Assembly: GCA_964491785.1 (NCBI GenBank)
Contig: CAZBGS010000003.1
Location: 62,001 to 126,000 of the forward strand
DNA from: RZZS01 sp964491785
GTDB taxonomy: Bacteria > Pseudomonadota > Alphaproteobacteria > Micavibrionales > Micavibrionaceae
DNA: 64,000 nt
Direction: 5' to 3'
The number at the start of each line of letters is the position of its first letter. Position 1 is the stretch's first letter. Below the pieces are notes generated by a model that worked only from the letters and a program-made list of their open reading frames with translations, was not told the DNA's origin and made no database searches. Below are positions 50,044 to 58,433 of the stretch, piece after piece. The position numbers and the translations under genes are program-made.

Positions 50044-51321
50044 TTAACCGGCTTTACGCAATCTTTTAAAAGTAGATGCGAAATTTCTTCTGACTGAATA
50101 AGCAAAAGTCGCGGGCCCGATCATCAGGGATTTTATCCTTCCCCGATCGCTTAACGCGCTGCGCGCCTCCATCACTCCGAAATACACATGGTAAGGCGTC
50201 GTGCCCGGCATATAGTCGGTAGCCGGCGAGAGATCGCGCCTGAGCCACTCTGTCCAGAACCCCCGCTCGTCCATATAAAATCTTTTAAACAGCAAAATCA
50301 TATCCGCCATACGGCCCTTGATAAAATCCTTGTCTTCCCCGCTGTCCAGCATCAGGGCGTTGGCCTTCACCGCCTCGGTAAAAGGCCAGAGCCGCTTGCT
50401 GTCCTTGAGGATGTTTCCGGCGGCGTCGAATTCATCGTAAATACCTCCATACTCGCCGTCCCACCCGTGACGATTGGCAAAGTCCAGCAATCTGGCGCAG
50501 GCATCGTCATGCCTGCCTGGCTGATTATGAAACTTCTCATGCTTCTTCAATAGCCAGATCCATTCGAAATAATGTCCCGGCTCCCCAATATTCCCCTTTT
50601 CCGGTTCGCGGGAAAGATCCTCGGAATAATACTCGCCAAGAAAGCAATCCCTGGCATCGCCCGCCGTAAAGAAGAAATCGTGGAAAAGGCTGACCATTTC
50701 ATCCGCCATGGCAAGATAATTTCCGTCCCCCCATGTCTCCCATGCGAACAGGGAAGCTTCCAGCAAATGCATATGCGGGTTCTGCCGCCGCATTTTTGGT
50801 ATCGCCTCAAGCTTCTCATCCAAGCATTCCGAATAACCTGGCACCCCGTTCCGACTGAAATTATTCCTTATAAAATCCAGCGTTGCCCTTGCCAGCACCT
50901 GCGCCCTTTCGTCTTTTGTCGCCCGGAAATAATGGGACATCGCGAATATCACGAAAGAAAGCGTATAAAGATCATTACTTGAATCCAGAGGCTCGCCGGT
51001 CTCGTCGACACTAAACCGCCAGCCGCCGGTTTCCACAACGTAATAGGTATCGACGATATGAGTGAAATGCCGCTTCAGATCGGGATTGAACTTCTGACAT
51101 TCCTTCTGGATGCTGGCATGGCTGTACAAAGCAAGTTGCCGGCATTGCGTAAGAAGTCTCCGGTTGCCGGTTGGAACCGGCTTGAAGCTTCGCCCCAGAC
51201 GTTCGTAGAATCCGCCGCTCAGAGGATCGCAGAAAGCGCCATACCATTTCGGCACGCTGCGCCGCAAAAGCCTTTGCGCCAGAAACTCGACAGTCGAATG
51301 CATGCCCTTACACATAGGCAT
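50044..51321 (-). CDS. AGE-family sugar epimerase/isomerase
   Basis: A 425-residue (alpha/alpha)6-barrel protein of the N-acylglucosamine 2-epimerase family, which includes mannose-6-phosphate isomerases and mannose-glucose isomerases. 'GGFYERLGRSFKPVPTGNRR', '...TRCRQLALYSHA'-like helix (here 'LTQCRQLALYSHAS'), 'NPHMHLLEASLFAWE' and 'GHYFEWIWLLKKHEKF' with the conserved His residues are the active-site elements. The start is taken at 51321; ATG 51303 is an alternative. Substrate cannot be decided. It follows ctrA on the same strand by 47 bases. Confidence 0.86.
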   Translation of the reverse strand: MPMCKGMHSTVEFLAQRLLRRSVPKWYGAFCDPLSGGFYERLGRSFKPVPTGNRRLLTQCRQLALYSHASIQKECQKFNPDLKRHFTHIVDTYYVVETGGWRFSVDETGEPLDSSNDLYTLSFVIFAMSHYFRATKDERAQVLARATLDFIRNNFSRNGVPGYSECLDEKLEAIPKMRRQNPHMHLLEASLFAWETWGDGNYLAMADEMVSLFHDFFFTAGDARDCFLGEYYSEDLSREPEKGNIGEPGHYFEWIWLLKKHEKFHNQPGRHDDACARLLDFANRHGWDGEYGGIYDEFDAAGNILKDSKRLWPFTEAVKANALMLDSGEDKDFIKGRMADMILLFKRFYMDERGFWTEWLRRDLSPATDYMPGTTPYHVYFGVMEARSALSDRGRIKSLMIGPATFAYSVRRNFASTFKRLRKAG

Positions 51322-51368
51322 AAATATAGTTGAATTTTTCGTGAAACGGCAACAGCAAGAACGCAGTA

Positions 51369-52079
51369 TTAGCCGTTAGCCGCCTTCTGCCTCTTGCGCT
51401 CTTCCTCGGGATCGCGCAAAACGTATCCGCGCCCCCAGACGGTCTCGATATAGTTATCGCCGCCGGACGCCACCTGAAGTTTCTTGCGCAGCTTGCAGAT
51501 GAATACGTCGATGATTTTCACTTCCGGCTCGTCCATGCCCCCGTAAAGGTGATTGAGAAACATCTCCTTGGTAAGCGTAGATCCTTTGCGCAGCGAGAGC
51601 AGTTCGAGAATCCCGTACTCCTTGCCGGTCAGGTGCAGCGGCCTGCCGCCGACTTCCACCGTACGGGTATCAAGATTGACCCTGACCTTGCCGGTTATGA
51701 TCTCGCTCTGCGCATGCCCCTGCGAACGCCTGACGATCGCCTGTATCCGCGCGATAAGCTCCCGTTTGTCGAAAGGCTTGGTAAGATAGTCGTCGGCCCC
51801 AAATCCAAGTCCCTTGATCTTGTTGTCAAGCTCGGTAAGGCCGGAAAGAATCAGAATCGGCGTCTCCACCTTGGCCGCCCTCAGACTCTTCAAAACATCA
51901 TAGCCATCCATATCGGGAAGCATCAGATCAAGAACTATAATATCGTAGTCGTATATCTTGCCGATCTCCAGACCGTCCTCGCCAAGATCGGTTGCATCGA
52001 CAATATAGCCCTCTGACTTAAGCATCAATTCGATGCTTCTTGCTGTCGAACTGTCATCTTCAACTAGAAGAACCCGCAT
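51369..52079 (-). CDS. ctrA: Cell-cycle response regulator CtrA
   Basis: The 236-residue master regulator of the alphaproteobacterial cell cycle and motility. Receiver with Asp51 in 'IIVLDLMLPDMDGYDV' and 'LSGLTELDNKIKGLGFGADD' (CtrA-specific), then an OmpR-type winged helix with 'LHLTGKEYGILELLSLRKGS' and 'EVKIIDVFICKLRKKL'. The start MRVLLVEDD at 52079 is universal in CtrA. The protein ends K-A-A-N-G; in Caulobacter the terminal Ala-Ala is the ClpXP signal, so degradation may differ here. Upstream region rich in TTAA sites and shared with divergent fliI. Confidence 0.96.
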   Translation of the reverse strand: MRVLLVEDDSSTARSIELMLKSEGYIVDATDLGEDGLEIGKIYDYDIIVLDLMLPDMDGYDVLKSLRAAKVETPILILSGLTELDNKIKGLGFGADDYLTKPFDKRELIARIQAIVRRSQGHAQSEIITGKVRVNLDTRTVEVGGRPLHLTGKEYGILELLSLRKGSTLTKEMFLNHLYGGMDEPEVKIIDVFICKLRKKLQVASGGDNYIETVWGRGYVLRDPEEERKRQKAANG

Positions 52080-52095
52080 GTTTGCCCCCAAACGT

Positions 52096-52207
52096 TTAAA
52101 AAAAACATTATTATTAATCTTTATTAACGGGCAATATTAACAAATACTGTGTTTGTTAACAAAAGGTTTTTTCATTCAGGTTGTGATATAGTTCACGAAA
52201 TTTAACC
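52096..52207. promoter_or_regulatory. Cluster of TTAA half-sites in the ctrA/fliI intergenic region
   Basis: Six TTAA motifs lie at 52096, 52114, 52124, 52137, 52156 and 52202. Two (52114, 52124) are 6 bases apart, close to the CtrA TTAA-N7-TTAA arrangement; the last is TTAACC, 13 bases before fliI. The region serves ctrA on one side and a flagellar gene on the other, both expected CtrA targets. No exact N7 pair is present, and the region is AT-rich. Confidence 0.5.
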
Positions 52208-52219
52208 CTGGTACGCATT

Positions 52220-53560
52220 ATGGAACGACTGGCCGAAAATGCGATGACGATCACCAACGTCCTCCCCGATTACGAAGTCTTCGGGAAAGTGACCAAGGTG
52301 CTTGGCCTTCTGGTGGAAATCGCCGGTTTCGGCAACGAGCTTTCCATCGGCTCGCATGTTCATTTGCGCCCTTCGCAGGATCGCAACATACCATGCGAGG
52401 TTGTCGGGTTCCGCGAAGGTCGCGCCCTGCTGCTCCCCTTCGGCACTCTGGAAGGCGTGGGCCTAGGCTGTAAAGCCTTCATCCAGCGCAACGAGCCGGT
52501 AATCTATCCCGAAGAACGCTGGCTTGGACGCGTGATCAACGCGCTCGGGGAACCTATCGACGGCCTCGGCTCCCTGCCGCAGGGTTTTCATCCTGTGCCG
52601 CTCAAGAACAAACCCCCGCCCCCCCACTCCCGCCAGCGGATGGGCAGACAGCTTGACCTCGGGGTGCGCGCGGTAAACACCTTTCTCGCCACCTGCCAGG
52701 GTCAAAGGATGGGTATCTTCTCCGGCTCGGGCGTCGGTAAGTCCGTGCTTCTTTCGATGATGGCCCGCTATACCGAAGCCGACGTCTCCGTAATCGGCCT
52801 CGTCGGCGAACGCGGACGCGAAGTTCAGGAATTTCTCGAAGACGACCTCGGCGAGGACGGCCTCAAACGCTCCGTCGTTATCGTGGCCACCGGCGACGAA
52901 CCGGCCCTCATGCGCCGTCAGGCCGCCTATATGACTCTCTCGGTCGCCGAACACTTCCGAAATCAGGGCAAAAAGGTTCTTTGCCTGATCGACTCCGTAA
53001 CCCGCTTCGCCATGGCCCAGCGCGAAATCGGCCTTTCGGCGGGCGAGCCGCCGACCTCGAAAGGCTACCCGCCCACGACCTTCGGAGAACTTTCAAGGCT
53101 GCTTGAACGCGCCGGGCCGGGAGCGCAGAATCAGGGATCGATCACCGGCCTGTTCGCCGTCCTCGTCGAAGGCGACGATGTCAGCGAGCCGGTCTCCGAC
53201 GCCGTGCGAGGCATAGTCGACGGCCACATAGTGATGGATCGCGGCATCGCCGACCGCGGCCGCTACCCGGCAATCGACGTCCTCAAATCCGTTTCCAGAT
53301 CCATGCCCAAAGCCCTGACCGACCAGCAGAATGCCATCATCAGACGCGCAAAACAGATAATCTCCACCTACGAAAACATGGCCGAACTGATAAGACTCGG
53401 CGCCTACCGCAAGGGAAGCGATCCGGCAGTCGACCAGGCCATCCAGCTCTACCCGAAAATCGAGGAATTCCTTACCCAGAACAAGGACGAATGCACCTAT
53501 ATCGAGGACGGCTTCAAATGGCTCGCCGATATAATCGGCACACCCTACAAAACCGGATGA
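52220..53560 (+). CDS. fliI: Flagellum-specific export ATPase FliI
   Basis: A 446-residue F1-type ATPase of the flagellar type III export apparatus. Walker A 'GIFSGSGVGKSVLLSMMARY' (about 171-190), Walker B 'KKVLCLIDSVTRFAMAQRE', and 'LVGERGREVQEFLEDDL' are typical. Sits alone: no fliJ or other flagellar gene follows, and its end overlaps the convergent murB by 16 bases. It shares its upstream region with ctrA. Predicts a flagellated cell. Confidence 0.94.
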   Translation: MERLAENAMTITNVLPDYEVFGKVTKVLGLLVEIAGFGNELSIGSHVHLRPSQDRNIPCEVVGFREGRALLLPFGTLEGVGLGCKAFIQRNEPVIYPEERWLGRVINALGEPIDGLGSLPQGFHPVPLKNKPPPPHSRQRMGRQLDLGVRAVNTFLATCQGQRMGIFSGSGVGKSVLLSMMARYTEADVSVIGLVGERGREVQEFLEDDLGEDGLKRSVVIVATGDEPALMRRQAAYMTLSVAEHFRNQGKKVLCLIDSVTRFAMAQREIGLSAGEPPTSKGYPPTTFGELSRLLERAGPGAQNQGSITGLFAVLVEGDDVSEPVSDAVRGIVDGHIVMDRGIADRGRYPAIDVLKSVSRSMPKALTDQQNAIIRRAKQIISTYENMAELIRLGAYRKGSDPAVDQAIQLYPKIEEFLTQNKDECTYIEDGFKWLADIIGTPYKTG

Positions 53561-54495
53561 GCATCGATCTGCCAGGCTGAATCGTCTGCAGTATCCCCTA
53601 TCCGCTTTATCTCCCACAAAAGCTCTATGCCTGAATGTTCCTTCACCCTCCGCCGGACTTCCTCGCCCAGATTTTCCAGATCGGCGGCGGTGGCGTTGCC
53701 GGTATTGATCATGAAATTGCAATGTTTTTCGCTCATCTTCGCCCCGCCTATAGTAAGGCCGCGGCAACCTGCCTCGTCTATCAGCTTCCATGCCTTATGG
53801 CCTTCCGGATTGGCGAAGGTCGAGCCGCCGGTTCGCTCCTTCACAGGCTGTGAAGCTTCTCGCTCTGCCCTGATTGCGGCAAGCCTTGCCTTGATTTTCT
53901 CCGGCTCTCCCCTTTGCCCGCGCAGAATGCAGCCCGTAATAACCGCTCCTCCGGGAATTTCCGAATGACGGTAAGCCATTCGCATATCGCCGGGCGTAAG
54001 GATAACAGACTTCCCCTCCCGCGTTACCGCGCTCGCCGAAACCAGCACGCTTTTCATATCCTGCCCGTAAGAACCGGCGTTCATGCATATCGCCCCGCCG
54101 ATAGTTCCCGGAATTCCGGTAAGGAACTCCATCCCGGCGATCCCGGCCTCAGCCGCTTTCGCAGCGACATTGGCGTCCAGCACCGCCGCCCCGACCTGAA
54201 GGGTCAGTTCATCGATTTGCTCGATTGTATTGAATTCGCGGCCCAGCCTGATTACCACACCGCGCACGCCACCATCCCGAACGATCGTATTCGACATCAC
54301 GCCCAGAATGTTCACCGGAATTTCAGGTGAAACATTACGCAGAAAATCCCCGAGATCTTCCCGATCCGCCGGCCTGAAAAGCACATCAGCCCTGCCCCCC
54401 GCCGCAAACCATCCCACTTCGCCAAGCGAAGCGTTTTCAGTGTACCGCCCTCGGACGGGGGGGAGAATATCGATAAAAGATTCTCGTTTCTTCAT
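53545..54495 (-). CDS. murB: UDP-N-acetylenolpyruvoylglucosamine reductase
   Basis: A 316-residue FAD enzyme making UDP-MurNAc. 'EFLTGIPGTIGGAICMNAGS' (FAD site), the catalytic Ser in 'RTGGSTFANPEGHKAWKLID', 'AKMSEKHCNFMINTGNA' and the final Glu in 'GIELLWEIKRIG' are all present (the type lacking the extra loop of enterobacterial MurB). Last gene of the dcw cluster here: the ddl, ftsQ, ftsA and ftsZ genes that usually follow are absent, and the end overlaps fliI. Confidence 0.95.
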   Translation of the reverse strand: MKKRESFIDILPPVRGRYTENASLGEVGWFAAGGRADVLFRPADREDLGDFLRNVSPEIPVNILGVMSNTIVRDGGVRGVVIRLGREFNTIEQIDELTLQVGAAVLDANVAAKAAEAGIAGMEFLTGIPGTIGGAICMNAGSYGQDMKSVLVSASAVTREGKSVILTPGDMRMAYRHSEIPGGAVITGCILRGQRGEPEKIKARLAAIRAEREASQPVKERTGGSTFANPEGHKAWKLIDEAGCRGLTIGGAKMSEKHCNFMINTGNATAADLENLGEEVRRRVKEHSGIELLWEIKRIGDTADDSAWQIDAHPVL

Positions 54496-54525
54496 GGCAT
54501 GATATCCACCCTGCCCGATGTAATC

Positions 54526-55983
54526 TCAGGCTCTTTCCTTTTCAAGCCGTCCGTACAACTCCTCCAGCTCCCCCGGCAACGCATATGCCCATTTGGTAAT
54601 GTCCCCCGCACCGAGGCAAACCACGTAATCCCCGGGCCTTGCTGTTCCGGCAATCATACCGGCAAGCTCTTTCCGGGCTTTCAGTTCGCGCACATCCCTG
54701 TGACCATGCCTGTTTATCCCTTCGGCGAGCGCCGCCCCCGACACCCCTTCTATCGGATCTTCCCCGGCGGGATAAACATCGGCCACGAAGACGGTGTCCG
54801 CATCGTTGAAACAGGTGCAGAAATCCTCGAACAAACTGGAAAGCCGGGAATAACGGTGAGGCTGCATCACGGCGACAAGACGTCCGCCGCTCTCCTCCAC
54901 AGCCATGCGCCCCGCCTTGAGAACAGCGGCAATCTCAACCGGATGATGCCCGTAATCATCGATCACAGTAATGCCGTTGACTACTCCGGTTCTCGTAAAT
55001 CTCCTTTTTACGCCCGAAAAAGTCTCAAGCGCCTTCTTTATCACCGGCTGCGGAATGCCAAGCTCCAGCGCAATACCGATGGCGGCAAGGGAGTTCTGCA
55101 CGTTATGCTGCCCCAGCATCGGCAGATAAACGTCATGGAAAGTCGCCTCGACGCCGCTGTTAAGCCACGAAACCACATGCACGTCGTAAAGCGAGCCGCC
55201 GTTCTTCACCCGGACATTCGAGGCGCGGACATCGGCCTGGGGATTGAACCCGTAAGTGATGATCCTTCGATCCGTGATCGAGGCGATCAGCGACTGCACT
55301 TCAGGATGATCCAGGCACAACACCGCGAACCCGTAAAACGGCAGATTGTCGATAAACTGCCTGAACGCGGCGCGGATGTTTTCAATCTCGCCATAGTGAT
55401 CGAGATGCTCCGGATCCATGTTGGTCACCACCGCCACCGCCGATGGAAGACGGGTAAAAGTCCCGTCGCTCTCGTCGGCCTCGACCACCATCCAGTCGCT
55501 CTTGCCGATACGGGTATTGGTGCCATAGGCATTGACGATCCCGCCGTTAATAACCGTGGGATCAAACCCGCCATGCTCCAGCATGGCCCCGACCATGCTG
55601 GTCGTGGTCGTTTTTCCATGCGTCCCCGCAATCGAAATCGACCATTTCAATCGCATCAGCTCGGCCAGCATTTCCGCCCGCCGGACAACAGGGATTTTAA
55701 GCTTCCTTGCCGCCACAAGCTCCTCGTTATCCTTCCTGATAGCGGAAGAGATCACCACCGCGCTCGGCAGTGAGCCATCCTCTGTCTGAAGATTTTCGGC
55801 GCAATGCCCGACATTAACTTTTATTCCGCTGCCGCGCAGACGCTGGACATTGGCGCTGTCGGAGATATCCGATCCCTGAACGCTGTATCCGAGAATATTA
55901 AGCACCTCGGCGATCCCGCTCATCCCGATCCCGCCAATGCCGATAAAATGTAAAGCCCCTACATCCTGTGGTATTGCCCGCAT
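54526..55983 (-). CDS. murC: UDP-N-acetylmuramate-L-alanine ligase
   Basis: A 485-residue Mur ligase adding L-Ala. 'LHFIGIGGIGMSGIAEVL' binds UDP-MurNAc; P-loop 'AGTHGKTTTTSMVG'; 'VVEADESDGTF'; 'NMDPEHLDHYG'; and 'VIDDYGHHPVEIAAVL'. Everything is intact, in contrast to the murF-like gene upstream. AAGGA lies seven bases before the ATG. Separated from murG by 175 bases holding palindromic repeats, an unusual gap inside this cluster. Confidence 0.96.
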   Translation of the reverse strand: MRAIPQDVGALHFIGIGGIGMSGIAEVLNILGYSVQGSDISDSANVQRLRGSGIKVNVGHCAENLQTEDGSLPSAVVISSAIRKDNEELVAARKLKIPVVRRAEMLAELMRLKWSISIAGTHGKTTTTSMVGAMLEHGGFDPTVINGGIVNAYGTNTRIGKSDWMVVEADESDGTFTRLPSAVAVVTNMDPEHLDHYGEIENIRAAFRQFIDNLPFYGFAVLCLDHPEVQSLIASITDRRIITYGFNPQADVRASNVRVKNGGSLYDVHVVSWLNSGVEATFHDVYLPMLGQHNVQNSLAAIGIALELGIPQPVIKKALETFSGVKRRFTRTGVVNGITVIDDYGHHPVEIAAVLKAGRMAVEESGGRLVAVMQPHRYSRLSSLFEDFCTCFNDADTVFVADVYPAGEDPIEGVSGAALAEGINRHGHRDVRELKARKELAGMIAGTARPGDYVVCLGAGDITKWAYALPGELEELYGRLEKERA

Positions 55984-56029
55984 TGTAATTTCCTTATCCC
56001 CATAAAAATAGAGTTATCTTTCATTCACG

Positions 56030-56140
56030 CCGTTAAAAACGGTATCCGTAGTACATATCCGCAAGTCTCCATGGATACCGGCTTGCGCCGTATGACGGGG
56101 TTGGGACATCTCCGTCATCCCGTTGAAAAACGGGATCCAT
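56030..56140. repeat. Palindromic repeats in the murG-murC gap, copy E
   Basis: ATCCCGTT (56117-56124) and AACGGGAT (56129-56136) form an 8-bp stem with tetraloop GAAA, preceded by CCGTC and followed by CCATGG. A related unit CCGTT-AAA-AACGG (about 56030-56042) leads into GGTATCC (56041-56047), which pairs with GGATACC (56073-56079). The whole gap (55984-56158) is made of these elements and interrupts the dcw operon. Confidence 0.65.
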
Positions 56141-56158
56141 GGTGCCTGTCCGCTACCA

Positions 56159-57271
56159 TCACCACCCGCTCGCCATGGCGGTGACCAGATTGCCGAGCCT
56201 TCTTGCCGCGTCAGGTCTGCCCAGATCGCGGGCGGCCTCGGCGGCCCGAAACAGGGTTTCCGGATTCTGCAGAAAAGTCTCTATCCTTGCCATCAGCACG
56301 TCAGGTGTAAACCCGTCCTCCGTCATCGTCCACGCCCCGCCGTTATCCGATACATAATCGGCATTTATCTTCTGCTGCTGATCGGCGTGATGCGGATAAG
56401 GCACAAAAATCGATGGCCGCCCCGCGGCGGTCACCTCGGCGACTGTCGAAGCTCCGGATCTGGAAATCACCAGATGCGACCACGCCAGCAGTTCGGGAAC
56501 ATTATTAAAGAAGCTGTCGGTTCTCGCCTCGATGCCCGCTTCGGCATACAGCCCCGAGGTCTTCACAAGATCCTCGGCCCGGCACTGCTGCACCACTTTA
56601 AGACGGTTGCGATAAGATGAATGGAGACTCGCCAGAGCCTTTGGCACTATCTCCGCGAAGACCGATGCCCCGAGAGACCCGCCGAGCACAAGTATGTTCA
56701 CCGGCCCGTCCGGCTTTATCGCAGGATAGGGCTTGCTGAACAGCGCGGCGATTTCGTCGCGCACCGGATTGCCGGTATGCACGGCCCGCATCTTGTCCGC
56801 TTCCTGCAGCCCGTACACCTCGCTGTATGAAATGGCGATCCGGTCGGCATGAGGAGCCAGCATGGCGTTGGCCCTGCCAAGAATGGCGTTCTGCTCGTGA
56901 ATGATGGTCGGAATATTAAGCCTCTGCGCCGCATATACCGCCGGAAACGAAGGATACCCCCCAAACCCGACCACGACCGCAGGCCGCAATTTCCGCACAA
57001 GACCAAGCGCCTGAACCATGCCGATGCCAAGACCCGCAAGACCCTTGATCTTTCCTGCCATGCCTCCCCCCAGCGTACCGGCGGATATGACATGCAGCGG
57101 TATTCCCTCGAACATCTCCTCGTATTTCTGGCCCCTGCGGTCAGTAGCCATCGCCACCTCGAATCCCCTCGACAGCAGGTCTGCGCCAAGAGCCTGCGCG
57201 GGAAAGACGTGCCCCCCCGTTCCTCCTGCGCTCAGCAGTACCATGTAATTTTTATTGGGTTTCTTTTTCAT
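56159..57271 (-). CDS. murG: UDP-N-acetylglucosamine transferase MurG
   Basis: A 370-residue peripheral membrane GT28 enzyme making lipid II from lipid I. 'LLSAGGTGGHVFPAQALG' is the first G-loop; 'NILVLGGSLGASVFAEIVPK' the second; 'SRSGASTVAEVTAAGRPSIF' and 'PHHADQQQKINADYV' bind UDP-GlcNAc. The start at 57271 (MKKKPNKNY) overlaps ftsW by 20 bases; a later ATG (57244) would leave the first strand very short. Confidence 0.94.
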   Translation of the reverse strand: MKKKPNKNYMVLLSAGGTGGHVFPAQALGADLLSRGFEVAMATDRRGQKYEEMFEGIPLHVISAGTLGGGMAGKIKGLAGLGIGMVQALGLVRKLRPAVVVGFGGYPSFPAVYAAQRLNIPTIIHEQNAILGRANAMLAPHADRIAISYSEVYGLQEADKMRAVHTGNPVRDEIAALFSKPYPAIKPDGPVNILVLGGSLGASVFAEIVPKALASLHSSYRNRLKVVQQCRAEDLVKTSGLYAEAGIEARTDSFFNNVPELLAWSHLVISRSGASTVAEVTAAGRPSIFVPYPHHADQQQKINADYVSDNGGAWTMTEDGFTPDVLMARIETFLQNPETLFRAAEAARDLGRPDAARRLGNLVTAMASGW

Positions 57272-58433
57272 CCGCTTCGATTTTCTTTCTTGTTCTGGCG
57301 GCCAGCCCGCCCCTTGCCACACCGGAGCGCGGCTGCCTCCTGGTCAGCGCCAGCACCATCCCCATCGCCATGGCCGAAGCTATCAGCGACGAGCCCCCAT
57401 AACTGATAAACGGCAAGGTCATCCCTTTGGTTGGCATGATATTGACGTTGGTGCCCATATGAATTAGCGACTGCAACCCGAACATAACCAGCAATCCTCC
57501 GGCTGCCAATACCGCAAAAAGACGCTCGTTGTCCATCAGTCTGTGAAAGCCCCGCAATATAATGAATGCATATATAGCAAGAAGCACGGCAATAAAAAAC
57601 AGCCCCAGTTCCTCTCCGGCCACAGAAAAAATAAAATCGGAATGGGCGTCGGGTATGCTGAGCTTGACTTCCCCCTGCCCCGGCCCGGTACCGAAAACTC
57701 CCCCGTTCCTGAATGCCGAAAGGGCTTTGTCCACCTGATAGCTGTCACCGCTGCCCGGATCGAAAAAGCGATCGATACGGCTTTCGACATGGGAAAAGGA
57801 AAAATACGCGGCGACTATCAACCCCGCAAAACAAAGCAGAACGACAAACAGATAACGGAAAGGCAGCCCCGCAAGAAAGACCTGCGCCGCCAGCACCAGC
57901 GTTACCACGATTGTCATCCCCAGATCCGGCTGCATCAGCAACAGTCCGATCACCAGAAAATACAAACCGGCGCAGATCAGATAACCCTTGAATTCCGGCC
58001 TTTCCTTATGCAGCGATATCAGCCATGCCGCGGCGACGATGAAAGCCGGCTTGACGAATTCGCTTGGCTGTAGAGAAAATCCGAAGATATCGATCCACCT
58101 GCGCGCCCCCTTGACCGCGTCTCCAGTAAGCAAAACCGCCACCATCAGCGCGATGCCTCCGGCCAGAACCACCGTCGACAGCCGCCAGACCCATTTCATC
58201 TCCAGCATCGAAGTCGCCACCATCAGAAACACCGCGGGCAGAAGAAAAATCAAATGTCTGATTACAAAATGATACGCGGGGAGATTGATACGCTCGGCCA
58301 CCGGCGGGCTGGCCGCCGCCACCAGCGCGATACCGGCGACTATCAGCACGAAAAGAGCCGCCATCATGCCATGGTCGACCGTCCACCACCACCTCCCCAA
58401 AACCGACTTGTCGGTACGGGAAAAAGACTTCAT
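57252..58433 (-). CDS. ftsW: Septal peptidoglycan glycosyltransferase FtsW
   Basis: A 393-residue SEDS-family polymerase with ten helices, partner of FtsI at the division site. 'WIDIFGFSLQPSEFVKPAFI', 'LLLMQPDLGMTIVVTLV' with the Asp of the proposed active site, and 'TKGMTLPFISYGGSSLIASA' near the end are the family signatures. Its start overlaps the murD stop as ATGA. Confidence 0.95.
   Translation of the reverse strand: MKSFSRTDKSVLGRWWWTVDHGMMAALFVLIVAGIALVAAASPPVAERINLPAYHFVIRHLIFLLPAVFLMVATSMLEMKWVWRLSTVVLAGGIALMVAVLLTGDAVKGARRWIDIFGFSLQPSEFVKPAFIVAAAWLISLHKERPEFKGYLICAGLYFLVIGLLLMQPDLGMTIVVTLVLAAQVFLAGLPFRYLFVVLLCFAGLIVAAYFSFSHVESRIDRFFDPGSGDSYQVDKALSAFRNGGVFGTGPGQGEVKLSIPDAHSDFIFSVAGEELGLFFIAVLLAIYAFIILRGFHRLMDNERLFAVLAAGGLLVMFGLQSLIHMGTNVNIMPTKGMTLPFISYGGSSLIASAMAMGMVLALTRRQPRSGVARGGLAARTRKKIEADEKETQ

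Noticed and set aside
54499..55773. 424-codon open frame opposite murC
   Set aside because: Antisense shadow of an intact murC; histidine- and proline-rich nonsense composition.
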